Program-made: the position numbers and the translations under genes
NCBI GenBank assembly: GCA_033675265.1
Contig: JAUJYZ010001280.1
Location: 124,001 to 188,000, forward strand
DNA: 64,000 nucleotides
Source: Actinostola sp. cb2023
Lineage: Eukaryota > Cnidaria > Anthozoa > Actiniaria > Actinostolidae
Reading direction: 5' to 3'
Notes under the pieces: model-generated
Database searches by the model: none
What the model saw: the letters and a program-made list of their open reading frames with translations, nothing else
Told to the model about the DNA's origin: nothing
Shown here: positions 1 to 12,102 of the stretch, one piece after another
Numbering within the stretch: the stretch's first letter is position 1
Layout of the letters: each line of letters starts with the position of its first letter

Positions 1-806
1 ACATCAGGGCGCCCTGATGAACCATGTATGAAGCACCAAGTTGTAATATAAAAAGGCGGGAAAATGTTTCGATGTCACGCGATTCGTCCCAGAACAAATA
101 CTAGGTAATGAATTGAGTATTCAATCCAGATATTGACATTGAATTAGGAATTGAATTTATAGTCAAATAAATGAAGCAAACTTAGAAATAACACGGCGTT
201 GACAAGCACGACAACGAACCAAAAAGCGCGGCAAACTCACGAAGCTTTTGTCACGAAGAACAGCCAAACGAGTTCCTCTCAGACCTCCTCAGTCTACAAA
301 CAAATGCGTAAAAATAAACTCCAAGGATCTCGCTGTGTCGAAAATCTTTTAATCTATCTGTAAATTGACTTTATGCGCTACTAATTTGATGTGAAAACAT
401 TGAAAGAAAATCAAAATGTAGATCACGTTCGATATGGATCCGTACAGCCATCATATCAACGAGTGTGTTAGTTAGTATGAGGAATGCCAACATATCTCAA
501 TAAAACTAGTGGTTCTTGCTGTTATTCTGATATAATTCCATAGACAGATAAACATTCTATCACTTCTATACCAATTCAATCAAATTCAAAGCCGTTTGTT
601 CGCTTAAAAGGCGAGAATACAACGACAAACAATTGAAACATGCGAAGATGTAATTGACAAATTGGCACAACGTTCGACCACATCGAACAATTTGAAGTCA
701 TAGGGAAGCTAGTACGAAAACCCGACTTATTCTCTAGTTACACGCGACGCCACGCTTAGATTTAAGCCACGAACAAGCTGAGAATGACCGTTCAAAGTCA
801 AGTAAC
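1..806. other. Gene-free flank upstream of histone H1
   Basis: No coding region was recognised. The stretch is AT-rich. It begins with a perfect 18-bp palindrome (CATCAGGGCGCCCTGATG, positions 2-19), and a TATA-box-like string TATAAAAAGG lies at 47-56. The latter could belong to a gene outside the window, for example another histone of a cluster, but no reading frame supports that here. Confidence 0.4.
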
Positions 807-912
807 AAACACATTTCTGGGTCCGCCATGTTGAATCGCTCGTGGCGCGAACTGTCTTCTCGGTGGTTCGCACATGTGTAATATATGTTGACGTAGCGGT
901 AAGTCAGTTTCA
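807..912 (+). promoter_or_regulatory. Histone H1 promoter region (H1 box, TATA-like box)
   Basis: The string AAACACA at 807-813 matches the H1-specific promoter box known from animal linker-histone genes. A TATA-like AATATATG lies near 880-887. A start site around 905-912 would then give a short leader of roughly 65-70 bases before the ATG at 977. The motifs are read directly; their use is inferred from family knowledge. Confidence 0.55.
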
Positions 913-976
913 CTTTGGATATTCCAACCTGAACGTTATTCTTATACGCCAAGCTCTCAAAAACTTCTATCCCAAC

Positions 977-1540
977 ATGTCTGGTGTCTCTGGTGAGGCC
1001 AAGAAAGCTGTGAAAGTGGCTGAACACCCCAAGTACTCCGAGATGGTCAAAGCTGCAATCGGCAGTTTGAAGGAGCGCAACGGGTCGTCCCGCCAAGCCA
1101 TCGAAAAGTACATCAAAGCCAACTACAAGGTTGGAGACAACTGTAGCAGCCATCTGAAGCTCGCTCTCAAGCGTATGCCTGACAAGGGAGATATCGTCCA
1201 CACGAAAGGCAAAGGTGCTTCAGGTTCGTTCAAGTTGGTCAAGAAAGTCGCGGAGAAGAAGGTAGTGGTTAAGAAGCCAGCCGCCAAGAAACCCGCCGCC
1301 AAGAAACCCGCTGCTAAGAAACCCGCCGTCGCAAAGAAGGCACAGAAAGTAAAGTCACCCAAGAAGACCTCCAAATCACCCAAGAAGACCTCCAAATCAC
1401 CCAAGAAGGGCGCAAAGAAGGCAGCAACAAAGAAAACTGAAGCCAAACAGACCAAGAAACCCGTGGCTAAAAAGGCCGCGAAGAAACCGGCCGCGAAGAA
1501 GGGCGCCAAAAAGGGAGCAAAGAAGGCACCCAAGAAATAA
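977..1540 (+). CDS. H1: Linker histone H1 (replication-dependent type)
   Basis: An intronless frame of 187 residues. It starts MSGVSGEAKK; an in-frame upstream extension of the open frame from 842 lacks histone character, so the ATG at 977 is chosen. Residues ~16-90 form the winged-helix globular domain (HPKYSEMVKAAI, RNGSSRQAIEKYI, and the basic loop HLKLALKRM then GKGASGSFKL). Residues ~95-187 are a Lys/Ala/Pro tail with PAAKK repeats and three SPKK-type motifs, the usual minor-groove-binding and CDK-phosphorylated sites. Length and composition fit invertebrate H1. The protein binds linker DNA at the nucleosome dyad in the nucleus. A histone-type 3' stem-loop 33 bases after the stop and the H1 box upstream argue for S-phase expression without a poly(A) tail. 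No core histone gene is visible beside it. Confidence 0.97.
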   Translation: MSGVSGEAKKAVKVAEHPKYSEMVKAAIGSLKERNGSSRQAIEKYIKANYKVGDNCSSHLKLALKRMPDKGDIVHTKGKGASGSFKLVKKVAEKKVVVKKPAAKKPAAKKPAAKKPAVAKKAQKVKSPKKTSKSPKKTSKSPKKGAKKAATKKTEAKQTKKPVAKKAAKKPAAKKGAKKGAKKAPKK

Positions 1541-1573
1541 AGTGATTTAATACTCACTTGAAACGAATCAAAC

Positions 1574-1589
1574 GGCTCTTTTAGGAGCC
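1574..1589 (+). promoter_or_regulatory. Histone mRNA 3' stem-loop (SLBP site)
   Basis: GGCTCTTTTAGGAGCC followed by ACCC matches the conserved histone 3'-end hairpin: six-pair stem, four-base TTTA loop, ACCCA tail. The closing pair is T-G rather than the usual T-A. It lies 33 bases after the H1 stop codon. It should bind SLBP and direct cleavage without polyadenylation. Confidence 0.88.
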
Positions 1590-2480
1590 ACCCAAATATA
1601 TAAAATCAATGACAAATGCTTTCTGGAAATTTACCCACAATAAAACGCAAGATCGAATAACTTGTGTTCCATATGAAATTTACGAGCAATGTACATACAG
1701 CACGCGATCATCGCGTAGGTTTCAATTATGTTCACCATTCTGAAATACTTCCGTTGCAACATTTAGCCATTTCTACCGGACATTTCTATTGCTTGACAGG
1801 ACCTACAACCTAGTTTGCTTCTTTTTTGGAGGGGTGCCATCATCTCTACAAAATAGTAACGTATACCGTAGTGTGTTTACAACATGTGGCCATTATATTC
1901 AAGCAGTAGCGAGGATCTGTAAATCCGATACAAAACGCACTTTGATGTACTAAAATGAATATTTTAAATTTGATATGAAGCTATTTAGCCAAGAAAATCA
2001 CAGTTAAAATCTATTGATTTGTATTGATGCAAATTAGGCTGAGAAGTGGATTGGGGAAGGGGGAAGGACAAGGGAATGAGGCTGTATCCGAATCAATAAT
2101 GAATGACAATAAAATATTTTCACTTGTATCAGAATGAAAATATTTTCGACATTGTCCAAAAGTAATATTGGTACTGCATTCATCATTGTCAGCTCTTACA
2201 TTTCTATGGTGTAAGCTTATGAGGTTGATGATGATGACATGTGATTTATCATATATATACCGGCTTAAATGCATAAGGGAATTTGTCAGACCACTATGAA
2301 AGGTGCAAAATGCAGCCATGCGGCTTACAATCATTTTAAATATATTTATTACAGTTTTCTCCAACGAAATAATAATATACAAAGATAAATATACAATATA
2401 CACTGAATAAATAAAAGAGAGAAGTTAGTACTAAGTTAGTGCGTGTTAGTTGTGTTGAGCAAGTCACTGAGGGTCATGGC
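1590..2480. other. Gene-free AT-rich stretch
   Basis: No exon, RNA gene or structured repeat was recognised. An open frame on minus (2011-2403) has low-complexity composition and no recognisable domain, so it is not called. The stretch probably belongs to intron or spacer beyond the last OPLAH exon seen. Confidence 0.4.
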
Positions 2481-2662
2481 TAGCCTCCTCCGCAGGCAAC
2501 TCTAAAATACTAAAACTCTATCAGATGGGTTTCCTGTGGCGCTGCATCGAAGAGGGCAGAAGGAGACTGGAGACTTTCTCGGCCTTCGGCCTCGCACAGG
2601 GATCCCAGAAAAACAAAAAAACAAAGGGATCCCAGAAGAGGGGTTGCATGCGGAGGAGGCTA
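2481..2662. mobile_element. MITE with 9-bp target duplication (MULE-like)
   Basis: The left end TAGCCTCCTCCGCAGGCAAC is inverted at the right end with one mismatch (GTTGCATGCGGAGGAGGCTA). Identical 9-bp direct repeats GGTCATGGC flank it at 2472-2480 and 2663-2671. The element is 182 bp with no coding capacity. A 9-bp duplication is typical of Mutator-like elements; superfamily assignment is inference. Confidence 0.8.
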
Positions 2663-2891
2663 GGTCATGGCCAGAGTTTGTTATCCTGCAACCCTAATAA
2701 TATTATATATCACTGTTACCCATGCCCTGCGCTGACCTTGTAGAACAGCTAGTGCAGCATAGGTGATCAGGTCTGGAGGTCAGAGATCATTTCTCTTTCT
2801 CTGTTTGGGCCCGTTTCCTTACTAGGGTCAACGCTCAGAAGGATTTCATTGCACACACTTTCTCTTTCTTTCTAACTGGAACCATACTAAC

Positions 2892-5800
2892 CTGAGGTGC
2901 CTGTATGGTTACTCCTGCTGTGGTAGTTTCAAACACATGTTCATAATGACCAGCATAGCGAGACACGTCAGTAGATGTACCTACACACAAATGATTTACA
3001 TCACAGGGTTATCACTATAGGTCACATTGGACTGGAAAGACGGTCTGTCGGCTGAATGCACCAAGAGGGACCCAGGATCAGCCTGTCCGAGGACAGCCAG
3101 GTCAGACTGAAGAATGCAAAGTGCACCAGCGAAGATTCAAGGTATAGCTGAATAACTGATGATATAGCTAGTGCAGACATTCGTCAGCAGATTGACAAAC
3201 TGACACCATCAACTGAGTTTTAAAAGAAGGTGAGGCCTTGGGGGGAGGGGTACTTCAATAATAATTCCAAAATCCTAATTCTTAGAACCTGTAGGGTGCA
3301 GTATTTAAGAGGGTTGCCCAAGCACCCATTTTCTCCCTTTTGATCCAACACTGCAGACTACTCCTGTGGGACTTGGGAATGTTTGGTAATCGTTTCCACT
3401 TCTGACGACACCTAAAATCATTTCACTTACCACCCATATCAAAACCTATCACTGGTTTACTTGTTTCTCTTCCATATGTTGTCATAGCATAGCCAACCTG
3501 AAATAAATAAATTAGCTAGGTTATGAAAAAGCTGGCAAACTTGGTGCAACTTTGCATGCAATATTGCCTGCAACATGCACAAAATCATCGTGTGAACATT
3601 CACTCCTTGCAACATGTTGCACATGATATTGCAAAAGTAGGCATCATAAGGTAGCAAAGTGAACTTCAAAAACCTTGGCCACAATAATTTCATAATTATT
3701 ATTGCAGCTGAGGTGCATTATTATGCAATATTGCATGTGCAATGGTGCAACCGTGTGTTATAATTGTGTGTCATATTATTGTTCATTTTGGATATGAGTA
3801 CGACTATATCGAGTACGACAATGAGAACAATTAGTACAGATCCAAGTACGACAACGAGAACAAGTACAAGTTTTCCAAATTGGCCCAGTGCTCATGCTCA
3901 ATAAAGTCATAGTCAATTCTTGTTGTTTACAATCTAAAGTTCAAATCTATGTGACCATGACCACAACTACGAAATGCTAGTGCCAAAGTTTGTGAGCGCA
4001 AAACTCATACTCGATCTCGTAATCGTAGTCAGATCTGAAGTTCGCTATTATAAAGACAACCACAGTTTTACTAAGAGTACTGTCAATAAAACGTGATTAT
4101 GCACCATTGCTTACGACAGGTTAATTGTACTTACCACTCCACCTGCCGGCCCTGACAGGATTGCTTTGGATCCACAAAATCTATATATATATACAATAAC
4201 ACAAATTTTATTAATTTTCTTAAAGATAATCTCATCAATAACAATCACATCAAACACAGGTGGATGTCATGGCAACATGTATGGTGTCAGCAATATCAAT
4301 CACATCAAACACAGGTGGATGCCATGGCAACATGTATGGTGTCAGCAATATCAATCATATCAAACACAGGTGGATGCCATGGCAACATGTATGGTGTCAA
4401 CATTATCAATCACATCAAACACAGGTGGATGTCATGGCAACATGTATGGTGTCAGCATTATCAATCACATCAAACACAGGTGGATGCCATGGCAACATGT
4501 ATGGTGTCAGCATTATCAATCACATCAAACACAGGTGGATGCCATGGCAACATGTATGGTGTCAGCATTATCAATCACATCAAACACAGGTGGATGTCAT
4601 GGCAACATGTATGGTGTCAGCATTATCAATCACATCAAACACAGGTGGATGCCATGGTAACATGTATGGTGTCAGCATTATCAATCACATCAAACACAGG
4701 TGGATGCCATGGCAACATGTATGGTGTCAGCATTATCAATCACATCAAACACAGGTGGATGCCATGGCAACATGTATGGTGTCAGCAATATCAATCATAT
4801 CAAACACAGGTGGATGCCATGGCAACATGTATGGCGTCAGCATTATCAATCACATCAAACACAGGTGGATGCCATGGCAACATGTATGGTGTCAGCATTA
4901 TCAATCACATCAAACACAGGTGGATGCCATGGCAACATGTATGGTGTCAGCAATATCAATCACATCAAACACAGGTGGATGTCATGGCAACATGTATGGT
5001 GTCAGCAATATCAATCACATCAAACACAGGTGGATGCCATGGCAACATGTATGGTGTCAGCAATATCAATCACATCAAACACAGGTGGATGCCATGGCAA
5101 CATGTATGGTGTCAGCAATATCAATCACATCAAACACAGGTGGATGCCATGGCAACATGTATGGTGTCAACATTATCAATCACATCAAACACAGGTGGAT
5201 GTCATGGCAACATGTATGGTGTCAGCATTATCAATCACATCAAACACAGGTGGATGCCATGGCAACATGTATGGTGTCAGCATTATCAATCACATCAAAC
5301 ACAGGTGGATGTCATGGCAACATGTATGGTGTCAGCATTATCAATCACATCAAACACAGGTGGATGTCATGGCAACATGTATGGTGTCAACATTATCAAT
5401 CACATCAAACACAGGTGGATGTCATGGCAACATGTATGGTGTCAGCATTATCAATCACATCAAACACAGGTGGATGTCATGGCAACATGTATGGTGTCAA
5501 CATTATCAATCACATCAAACACAGGTGGATGTCATGGCAACATGTATGGTGTCAGCATTATCAATCACATCAAACACAGGTGGATGCCATGGCAACATGT
5601 ATGGTGTCAGCATTATCAATCACATCAAACACAGGTGGATGTCATGGCAACATGTATGGTGTCAGCATTATCAATCACATCAAACACAGGTGGATGTCAT
5701 GGCAACATGTATGGTGTTGGTGTGAGCAAACAGGATAGTCTCATGGTAATGGCAGGTAATGGTCTCATTTGTGGCAAAGAGAGAAGACACACAAAGCCCA

Positions 5801-8800
5801 CGGGAGTGAAAATAAAGTATTTAGACAAAAAAATTATATTCACAGGGACCTCGTTACAGGAGTGAGACCACCATCCGATTGCATAAATAACACATTCAGA
5901 TTCTGCAAGAAAAGATACAAAACTTGTTTAGACACTTAAAATCAAAGGCACACGTTGGCTAACTCAAGGAATACCACCGCCTCCCCGAAGTTGTGAGCCT
6001 GCGATACACTTCGGCGGCAACGGAATGAAAATTTACAGCCGAGTGAGTGAGTGAAAAAAATTGTCCCAATGTCATCCCTCTAAATCATGGATTAAAGTTA
6101 ACAAGACGCCCTACAGGCTTTCATTTGGGATAATTATGATTTTGCGATTAGTTCATATTGCATTCCTGTCATTCTTGTCATTCCTCGACCAAAAGATTCT
6201 CCAACAGATTCGAAATAAATTTTTAGAGTCGGTACGCACCACAGGTATCTCAACTAATAATAAATTATCAAAATCCATACAATTGAAGATGATACCTTGA
6301 GTCCATCCTTGAATCCTGAAGCAAACCCAGATACGTATCGCTTGATGCAAGGAGTGAGATATGCATCGGCACATGCTAAAAGATAAGAAAACAAGCATAT
6401 AATCTATATATTTATCCATGTATACATTTTATCCCCAAAGGAACATTTACACCAAAATAATCAGAAGCAAAAGACAATATTACATTATTATGGTACCTGT
6501 GTATCCTCTCGGAACAATCCTCATCATCGGCATGACAACCGACGACAGTGACACCTGCTCAAATCCAAGTTCTCTTGCAATCTCACCAACTTCTCTTTCA
6601 TGGACGTCGTATCTACAAAAACAACCAAATAAAGACACATGTAGCAGTGACTTTATACAGTCATTTGCAAAAATTCTGGCCGCTACGAAATATCAATATA
6701 TCGATATGGCATTATGGGATAAATAATCGAAAATCCCCCTTAAATAACGGCAGCAAAGTTGTAGAAATACTTAGTACACTGTTTATTTTAGTCATACGTT
6801 TGTTGTTTGTAAATTTTGCTTCATTTAATAAGTTAGGAAACTCAAAATAGTATTATTTAATTACCCATAATGCACCCGATATATTGATATATTGATATAC
6901 CGTGGCGGCCAGAATTTTTGCAAATGACTGTATATGTTCTCATTGCATCCTGGTTAAATACTAGAGACCAATTATGCCCCCAAAGTATTTTCGTAACTCG
7001 AAATTGGAAAAAGATTTTGAACCAGAAGAAAATCCAAACAAAATCTTTTTTTATCCAACTGATTTGGGAAATACTAAAACAATTATCCCCCTCACTGTTG
7101 GTGAGTAGTAGTGAATATTTACCTTGCTGCTCGAGGCTCGGTATATATTTCCACCACTACTCACCTCCACTTCGGGGAATAATAATTGTTAACTATTCCA
7201 GACATGTTTCGGCATAGCACATTTGTGCCATCTTCAGTAGATAGTGAAAAACCTGTCATAAAAAGGGCTGTCGTGGAGTCTTACATGTAGGAATGCATCA
7301 AGACAACTGCTAGACTTTTGATTCCTTTCTTTAATATGTTCTGAAAGAAAAATACAATAAAACCATGAATTCATTGAATAATTCATTAACTAAAATTACA
7401 GATATATATACATGTATGTACAGTATAAGAAGACAATGACAAAGACAATGACACTAATTACAACATTAAATGGAGTATCATCAAACAAGCAAACTCATAC
7501 AAAGGAAACCCTTCTCGATGTAATCTATGCCTGTCAGAAAAATTCTGCATCCTAACAGCTCACGATGCTTCACTTCTTAACAAAAGATCTGAATTAGTTA
7601 CAAAATGCCGTCATGAGAACAAATTCTATGCAGCCAATCAGTAGAAACGCCACAACCGCAAAGCAAATATGGAACCTACATGAACTTTAGTCTGATGATC
7701 GCCTAGAGCGTGAAACTCGTGTAACTTTTTTCTCTGTCTTTACATTTTTGTATCTAAAATCATCTACCTTAAGGTCTTTCTTCAGTGCCTCTTTATCAAG
7801 ACTCTGCCACAGCTCAAACTGTATAGAACATACTTGGTGAGAAAGCAATTTAATAACAACAATGATGATGATGGTGATGATGATGATGATGACAGTGATG
7901 GTAATATACCATAAACACTGTAAGATAAGCAGCACTTGAAGTATGCATGTGTGGCCTATCGGCGAGAACATCTGGGAAAAAGAACCCTGCATGCAACCCT
8001 ATAATGCTATTAAATATGCCTCAAAACTATTAAGACTATCAAAGATGAACAAATGGTGTATATTCCAAATATGAGCTGAGCTTGTTTGCAGGAAAAAGAG
8101 CCCTGCAACCCTTTATAATTAACACAGTATGTACAGTACAGTATGTTTTGTGGCCTCAAGACCGGGAACTGTCAAAGAACAACAAAAAGATGTAACTACG
8201 AATCAAGGTTACAAAGCTCAATCTACTTCCGGTTTTGTTATTGCCGGTCCTCAACATATTGTTGCCCGCTGAGAGCTGTTGCCAGGGAAACATGAAAACT
8301 TGTTCACGTTCATGTGATACCCGCTCGCCCAATCAGAGCACGAGAAAAATGGACTTTGATAGTTGGTATATAACAATGTTATTTATACATTTGGGTAGCA
8401 ACATGTAACCAAACCCAAAGTGTGGCTTAATTATTAGCAAATGCTGCTTATCTGCCAGTATTTACATTATCACCATCATGTGATCCTATTGCTATTGCGA
8501 CTGATGATTATGATGAGCAAATGATGAAATATCAACAGAGATTCTCGTCGTGTACTTTGTTCATTATCTGATCACCTTCTCTCCTGAAGCTCCATTAACA
8601 ATGTTATTGTTTTGTGCCATCATCGAGTCTTCTTGGACGGGTACAACTCTCTCATTCACCTCTATGATTTCTTCATAAAGCACCTCAGGGCATAACACTT
8701 TCTGATGATAAAAACAAGTTTAGAAAATAAGTTAAAAGCTTGTGTCTGGTTATCTTAAAACACTGACTTAAAAACAATTTGTAAGTAAAAGGTATTTATT

Positions 8801-11416
8801 TTACTTCGATAACGCGGGGAGTGGTTGCCCAACCCAATCTCCCGAGCCAGGGGCTCATGTATAAAGTGCTCAAAGGTGCACCCATTTACCCCCTCCCTCC
8901 ATCAGTGCTCCGTTTTACGGGTAAGTGATCTCTTATCAAAATGTTAATTTCTCTTCGAGGCTTTTAGATTTCCAAAGGAGAATACTGTTCTTCATAAATT
9001 CAATCAGATATTTCCAATTTAGTGGCATATAATGAATTAGTAGTTCTCACAGAAGGTGAATTGAATTCGTTTGTCACCCCCCTTTTGCAACATTAATGTT
9101 GAACAAACGCATGAATCTCATATCATGACATGACTTTGGGAATCTCCTAATTATTAACTAATTTATCCGTGGTACTTGAGAAGTTATCCCTACGAGCGTT
9201 GAATAGCAATCATTTGGAACTGTTCGTCCATTTGAAAATGCATGTTGTTAAAATATCTATGGATGAATAAATGAATAAGGAGAAAGTCCCAATGCCTTTT
9301 GCGGTCGTCAGCTTGTTGCTTTTTGCTTTCAGCGGGGACAACGATTTTTGGACTAGGTGTATATATATTCATATAAATTTACACAAGGAAATCATATTTA
9401 ATCCAATAATATTATTTTACATACCAGATCAAAAATTTTAGGTCTTGTCTGGTTTCCAATATGTAAGAGATCCCTGTATCCCTTGGTAACGGCGAGGGCC
9501 ATTTTCTCCCCCTTGCGCTCCAATAATGCATTTGTTGCCACTGTTGTCCCCATACGTATCCACTCAATGTACGACGGATCGATGGCCTTGTCTGCTGGAA
9601 ACTTTATACCTGTTTCCTTTGGAATCACAAAGAGAATATACATGTTTTAAAGTGCCTATGAAACGAAAAAACAGACCCCATTTTCATTTGCTACTACGAT
9701 AGTTTAGTATTTGCTTGTTTACATGGCGTTAATAAAAAGTGAATTGAGCTTCAGGAACATTTTATATTTCGTGCTCGAAGTTGGGCATTTTGGGTTTCAA
9801 AATGTGACAATTCCCGCACGGTCAAACTATAGAAATGTGACGTCAAGAGTTGTGCACAACAAAGGCATATGCAAACCTCTTGACGTCACCAAGCCATTGT
9901 CTCGTCTCACATTTTGGTTGAAAATTATAATTTTCGAACTGCGAAAAGAAAATGTTTGCACACTCAAAGTCAACGTAGAAAGACTATGCAAACAACATTA
10001 ATTAATAGAACAATAAAACAATAGGGAAGGATTGACATTTTCGTTTCATGGGCACTTTAAAAATGAAGATCGTGTCAATAAATATTCCCCCCATTTTACA
10101 TAAATGGTAGAATCATAAAATCTCATTCACTTTGTTATTGGGAATATGCTACAGCGATATCTGACATAATATATGATATCTTTAAAGGGAACTTGCTTTC
10201 AAAAATGAACACACCAAATTGTAGTGAGCACTGTACTAAGAAATCTAACAAAAGGATTACTGGGAAATTGGAAGTTTGTTTAATCAATAATCGTACCATC
10301 AAGAACATTGTTGCATTTTGCTGAACTTGCAGTTATTCAGTCTTGATAAACTTCAGGCCCTAGTTGCATGATGATACCACCTTTCGTGCAACTGGGGCCT
10401 GACAATTACTTTTATCTAAAACATAGCTCCTTGATACTGCATGCTCTCCCAGATATCCTTGTAGTCATGCATGTATAGTTAGCTTCAATGATCCAATGTT
10501 GATTAGGAATAAAACTTTCAATATGCAAATGAGATGATATCACTCATGTTTTTTCCATAACTTACTTAGCCTTTTTTTTCAAGTAGAGTTTTTGGATGTA
10601 GGCTCAGTATCCAGCCGCTGGGGTTTCGTATGCCCGAGTATCGCTGGCGCACGAAACACTGAGCCTATTTTGGATGTCGAGTTTTTGTATAGTAAATGAG
10701 GCCCGGGTTGAAGTCATCTGATTTGCATATTGAGATGTCAAACCTCTATAGAGTCACTACTTTCACATCATCCATAATACACTTTATTTGCCCCCAAGTT
10801 TTGCATAAACTATTGTTTTCAATATCTTTTGGGAAGACATGCATGTTCCCAAGAGACATTGAACACAATAGTCTATATGCAAACTGGGTGCATACATGCA
10901 TGTATACAATGTAGATGCAAAGTGTGTCATGATATGTGAAAGTAGTGAATAACTCATAAACGCAAGGTTCAAATCACAAAACACTGCACCCTGCAACTAT
11001 TCAGTTTATATTGAATAGATTTTGAATAGTAAGCACTTTTTAAAATAATAAAGTTATGTAAGTTAATCCTTTGTCTTTGTTCGGGACACGTTCCGCAGTG
11101 CTCATGACACGTACGCTCTCATGGCAACAATCATATTTCCACCTTACACTACACGTCCTCATTCGTAGCTAAAGCGAGCTTAATCACAGAGTTTAACGCA
11201 AAGGAGATCAAGTGACTGCAGATTAAAGTGTACAAGTACCTCTTGCAGGATTCGACGAATTCCTTCGCGTGGGGCGTCTTCATAATTATCCGGGTCTTCG
11301 GACAATAGCTTCATAACTCTCACTTTACCATTCGGACATTCTGCATACACATCTGTAAAGGTGCCACCTCTGTCGATCGCAAAGCGGAAAGCCCCCTTCA
11401 AGCTAGGAGAAGCCAT
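2892..11416 (-). CDS. OPLAH: 5-oxoprolinase (ATP-hydrolysing), N-terminal 11 exons, 3' part missing
   Basis: Exons read on minus: 11240-11416, 9425-9616, 8576-8701, 7768-7818, 7285-7340, 6497-6612, 6296-6375, 5850-5902, 4135-4180, 3431-3497, 2892-2981. All have AG acceptors and GT donors with agreeing phases. They encode about 351 of the family's ~1290 residues. The start MASPSLKG is chosen because the phosphate-binding [11 protein letters not shown] follows at residue ~14. Other family signatures in order: [17 protein letters not shown] (exon 2), LARELGF-like and [11 protein letters not shown] (exon 6), LFMQSDGGL (exon 8), LSGPAGGV (exon 9), [13 protein letters not shown] (exons 10-11). The enzyme converts 5-oxoproline plus ATP to glutamate in the cytosolic gamma-glutamyl cycle. 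This is the hydantoinase-A half only; the hydantoinase-B half is not in the window. Exon 11 carries one extra base (T-run 2940-2942) that would cause a frameshift and stop. This is either a sequencing indel or a real lesion. Confidence 0.9.
4243..5716. repeat. 55-bp tandem array in an OPLAH intron, with X-box-like cores
   Basis: About 27 copies of a 55-bp unit lie between OPLAH exons 9 and 8. Copies differ mainly at three sites (GCC/GTC, AAT/ATT, CAGC/CAAC). The unit contains GATGCCATGGCAAC, one base from the palindromic RFX X-box GTTGCCATGGCAAC. The open frames of 341-533 codons across it exist in all three frames because the unit lacks stops, so they are not genes. Confidence 0.93.
6658..6930. 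mobile_element. TA-flanked MITE (Tc1/mariner-like) in OPLAH intron
   Basis: The ends CAGTCATTTGCAAAAATTCT and AGAATTTTTGCAAATGACTG are exact inverted repeats. Imperfect pairing continues through ATATCGATAT and ATTATGGG blocks. TA lies immediately outside each end. No transposase frame is present. Confidence 0.75.
9651..10056. mobile_element. TTAA-flanked MITE in OPLAH intron 1
   Basis: Terminal inverted repeats AGTGCCTATGAAACGAAAA and TTTTCGTTTCATGGGCACT (one mismatch) are bounded by TTAA on both sides (9647-9650 and 10057-10060). The interior includes a second inverted pair around TTGACGTCAC. TTAA duplications are typical of piggyBac and Kolobok; which applies is not decidable here. Confidence 0.7.
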
Positions 11417-11656
11417 TGTTTGCACCCTGAAATCCTTCTTGTCCAACAAAGTCAGGGTCAAAGGTTGGCTTGGTGGGTGCACAGGTAGCCCAAGCTGTGG
11501 ACTTGTGGCGAGATTAATGTATGGAGCTTCACAGTGAACTTTGAAAACCGTCTAAATAAAATTCTACAAACCCTCAAAGTAGTCCTACTTGTTTATTGTG
11601 TTGTCCTTTGGAATTGTGTGAGGTTTGGAGCCATTCCGATCGATTTTGAGAGAGAC

Positions 11657-12102
11657 AGCCCGGGGGGGGGGGGGGGGGGGGGGGTACTTGGCCCATGTTT
11701 GGGTATAGGGTGCCGCTGAGGGTTTGAAACCCTGACCCTGTTTAGGACAAAAAAATCTAAAATACCTACCCTGTCTAGGACAACACCCTCTATTTTAGGA
11801 CCCTGTTTAGGAAAAAGGGTTGAAAATACACACTGTCTTCTTTTACACAATTTTAACGCGTATTGTGTTGACTGATGACCTGCTAAAGATCGGCAAGCGT
11901 CTCGGATCTCGGATGGCTACATACCGGTTAAACCATATTTAACGACGACAATCGTGCATTACCATACCCTGTTTAGGACAGACTCGCATAAAATTATATA
12001 CCCTGTTCAGGACAGAGAGGCCAAAAACCATACCCTGTCCAGCGGCACTCCCCGTATAGCCCATATATGGGAGTACCCCCCCCCCCCCCCCCCCCCCGGG
12101 CT
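11657..12102. mobile_element. Poly-G-capped inverted-repeat element upstream of OPLAH
   Basis: The element begins AGCCC followed by 23 G and ends with 22 C followed by GGGCT. Just inside lie diverged inverted blocks: GGGTATAGGGTGCCGCTGAG on the left, and on the right CGGCACTCCCCGTATAGCCC. The interior repeats CCCTGT(T/C)(T/C)AGGACA several times in direct orientation. No protein is encoded. Similar poly-G-capped repeats are, to my recollection, common in coral and anemone genomes. Confidence 0.6.

Noticed and set aside
4243..5716. CRISPR array
   Set aside because: Units are contiguous with no unique spacers, and the context is a eukaryotic intron.
4166..5865. Open frames of 164-533 codons reading ...[13 protein letters not shown]...
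   Set aside because: They arise in all three frames from a 55-bp unit without stops, inside an OPLAH intron; no non-repetitive coding sequence is attached.
10600..10675. tRNA-like or small RNA hairpin (AGGCTCAGT ... ACTGAGCCT)
   Set aside because: Pairing arms are present, but no tRNA box A/B or acceptor pattern fits; more likely a tiny foldback repeat.
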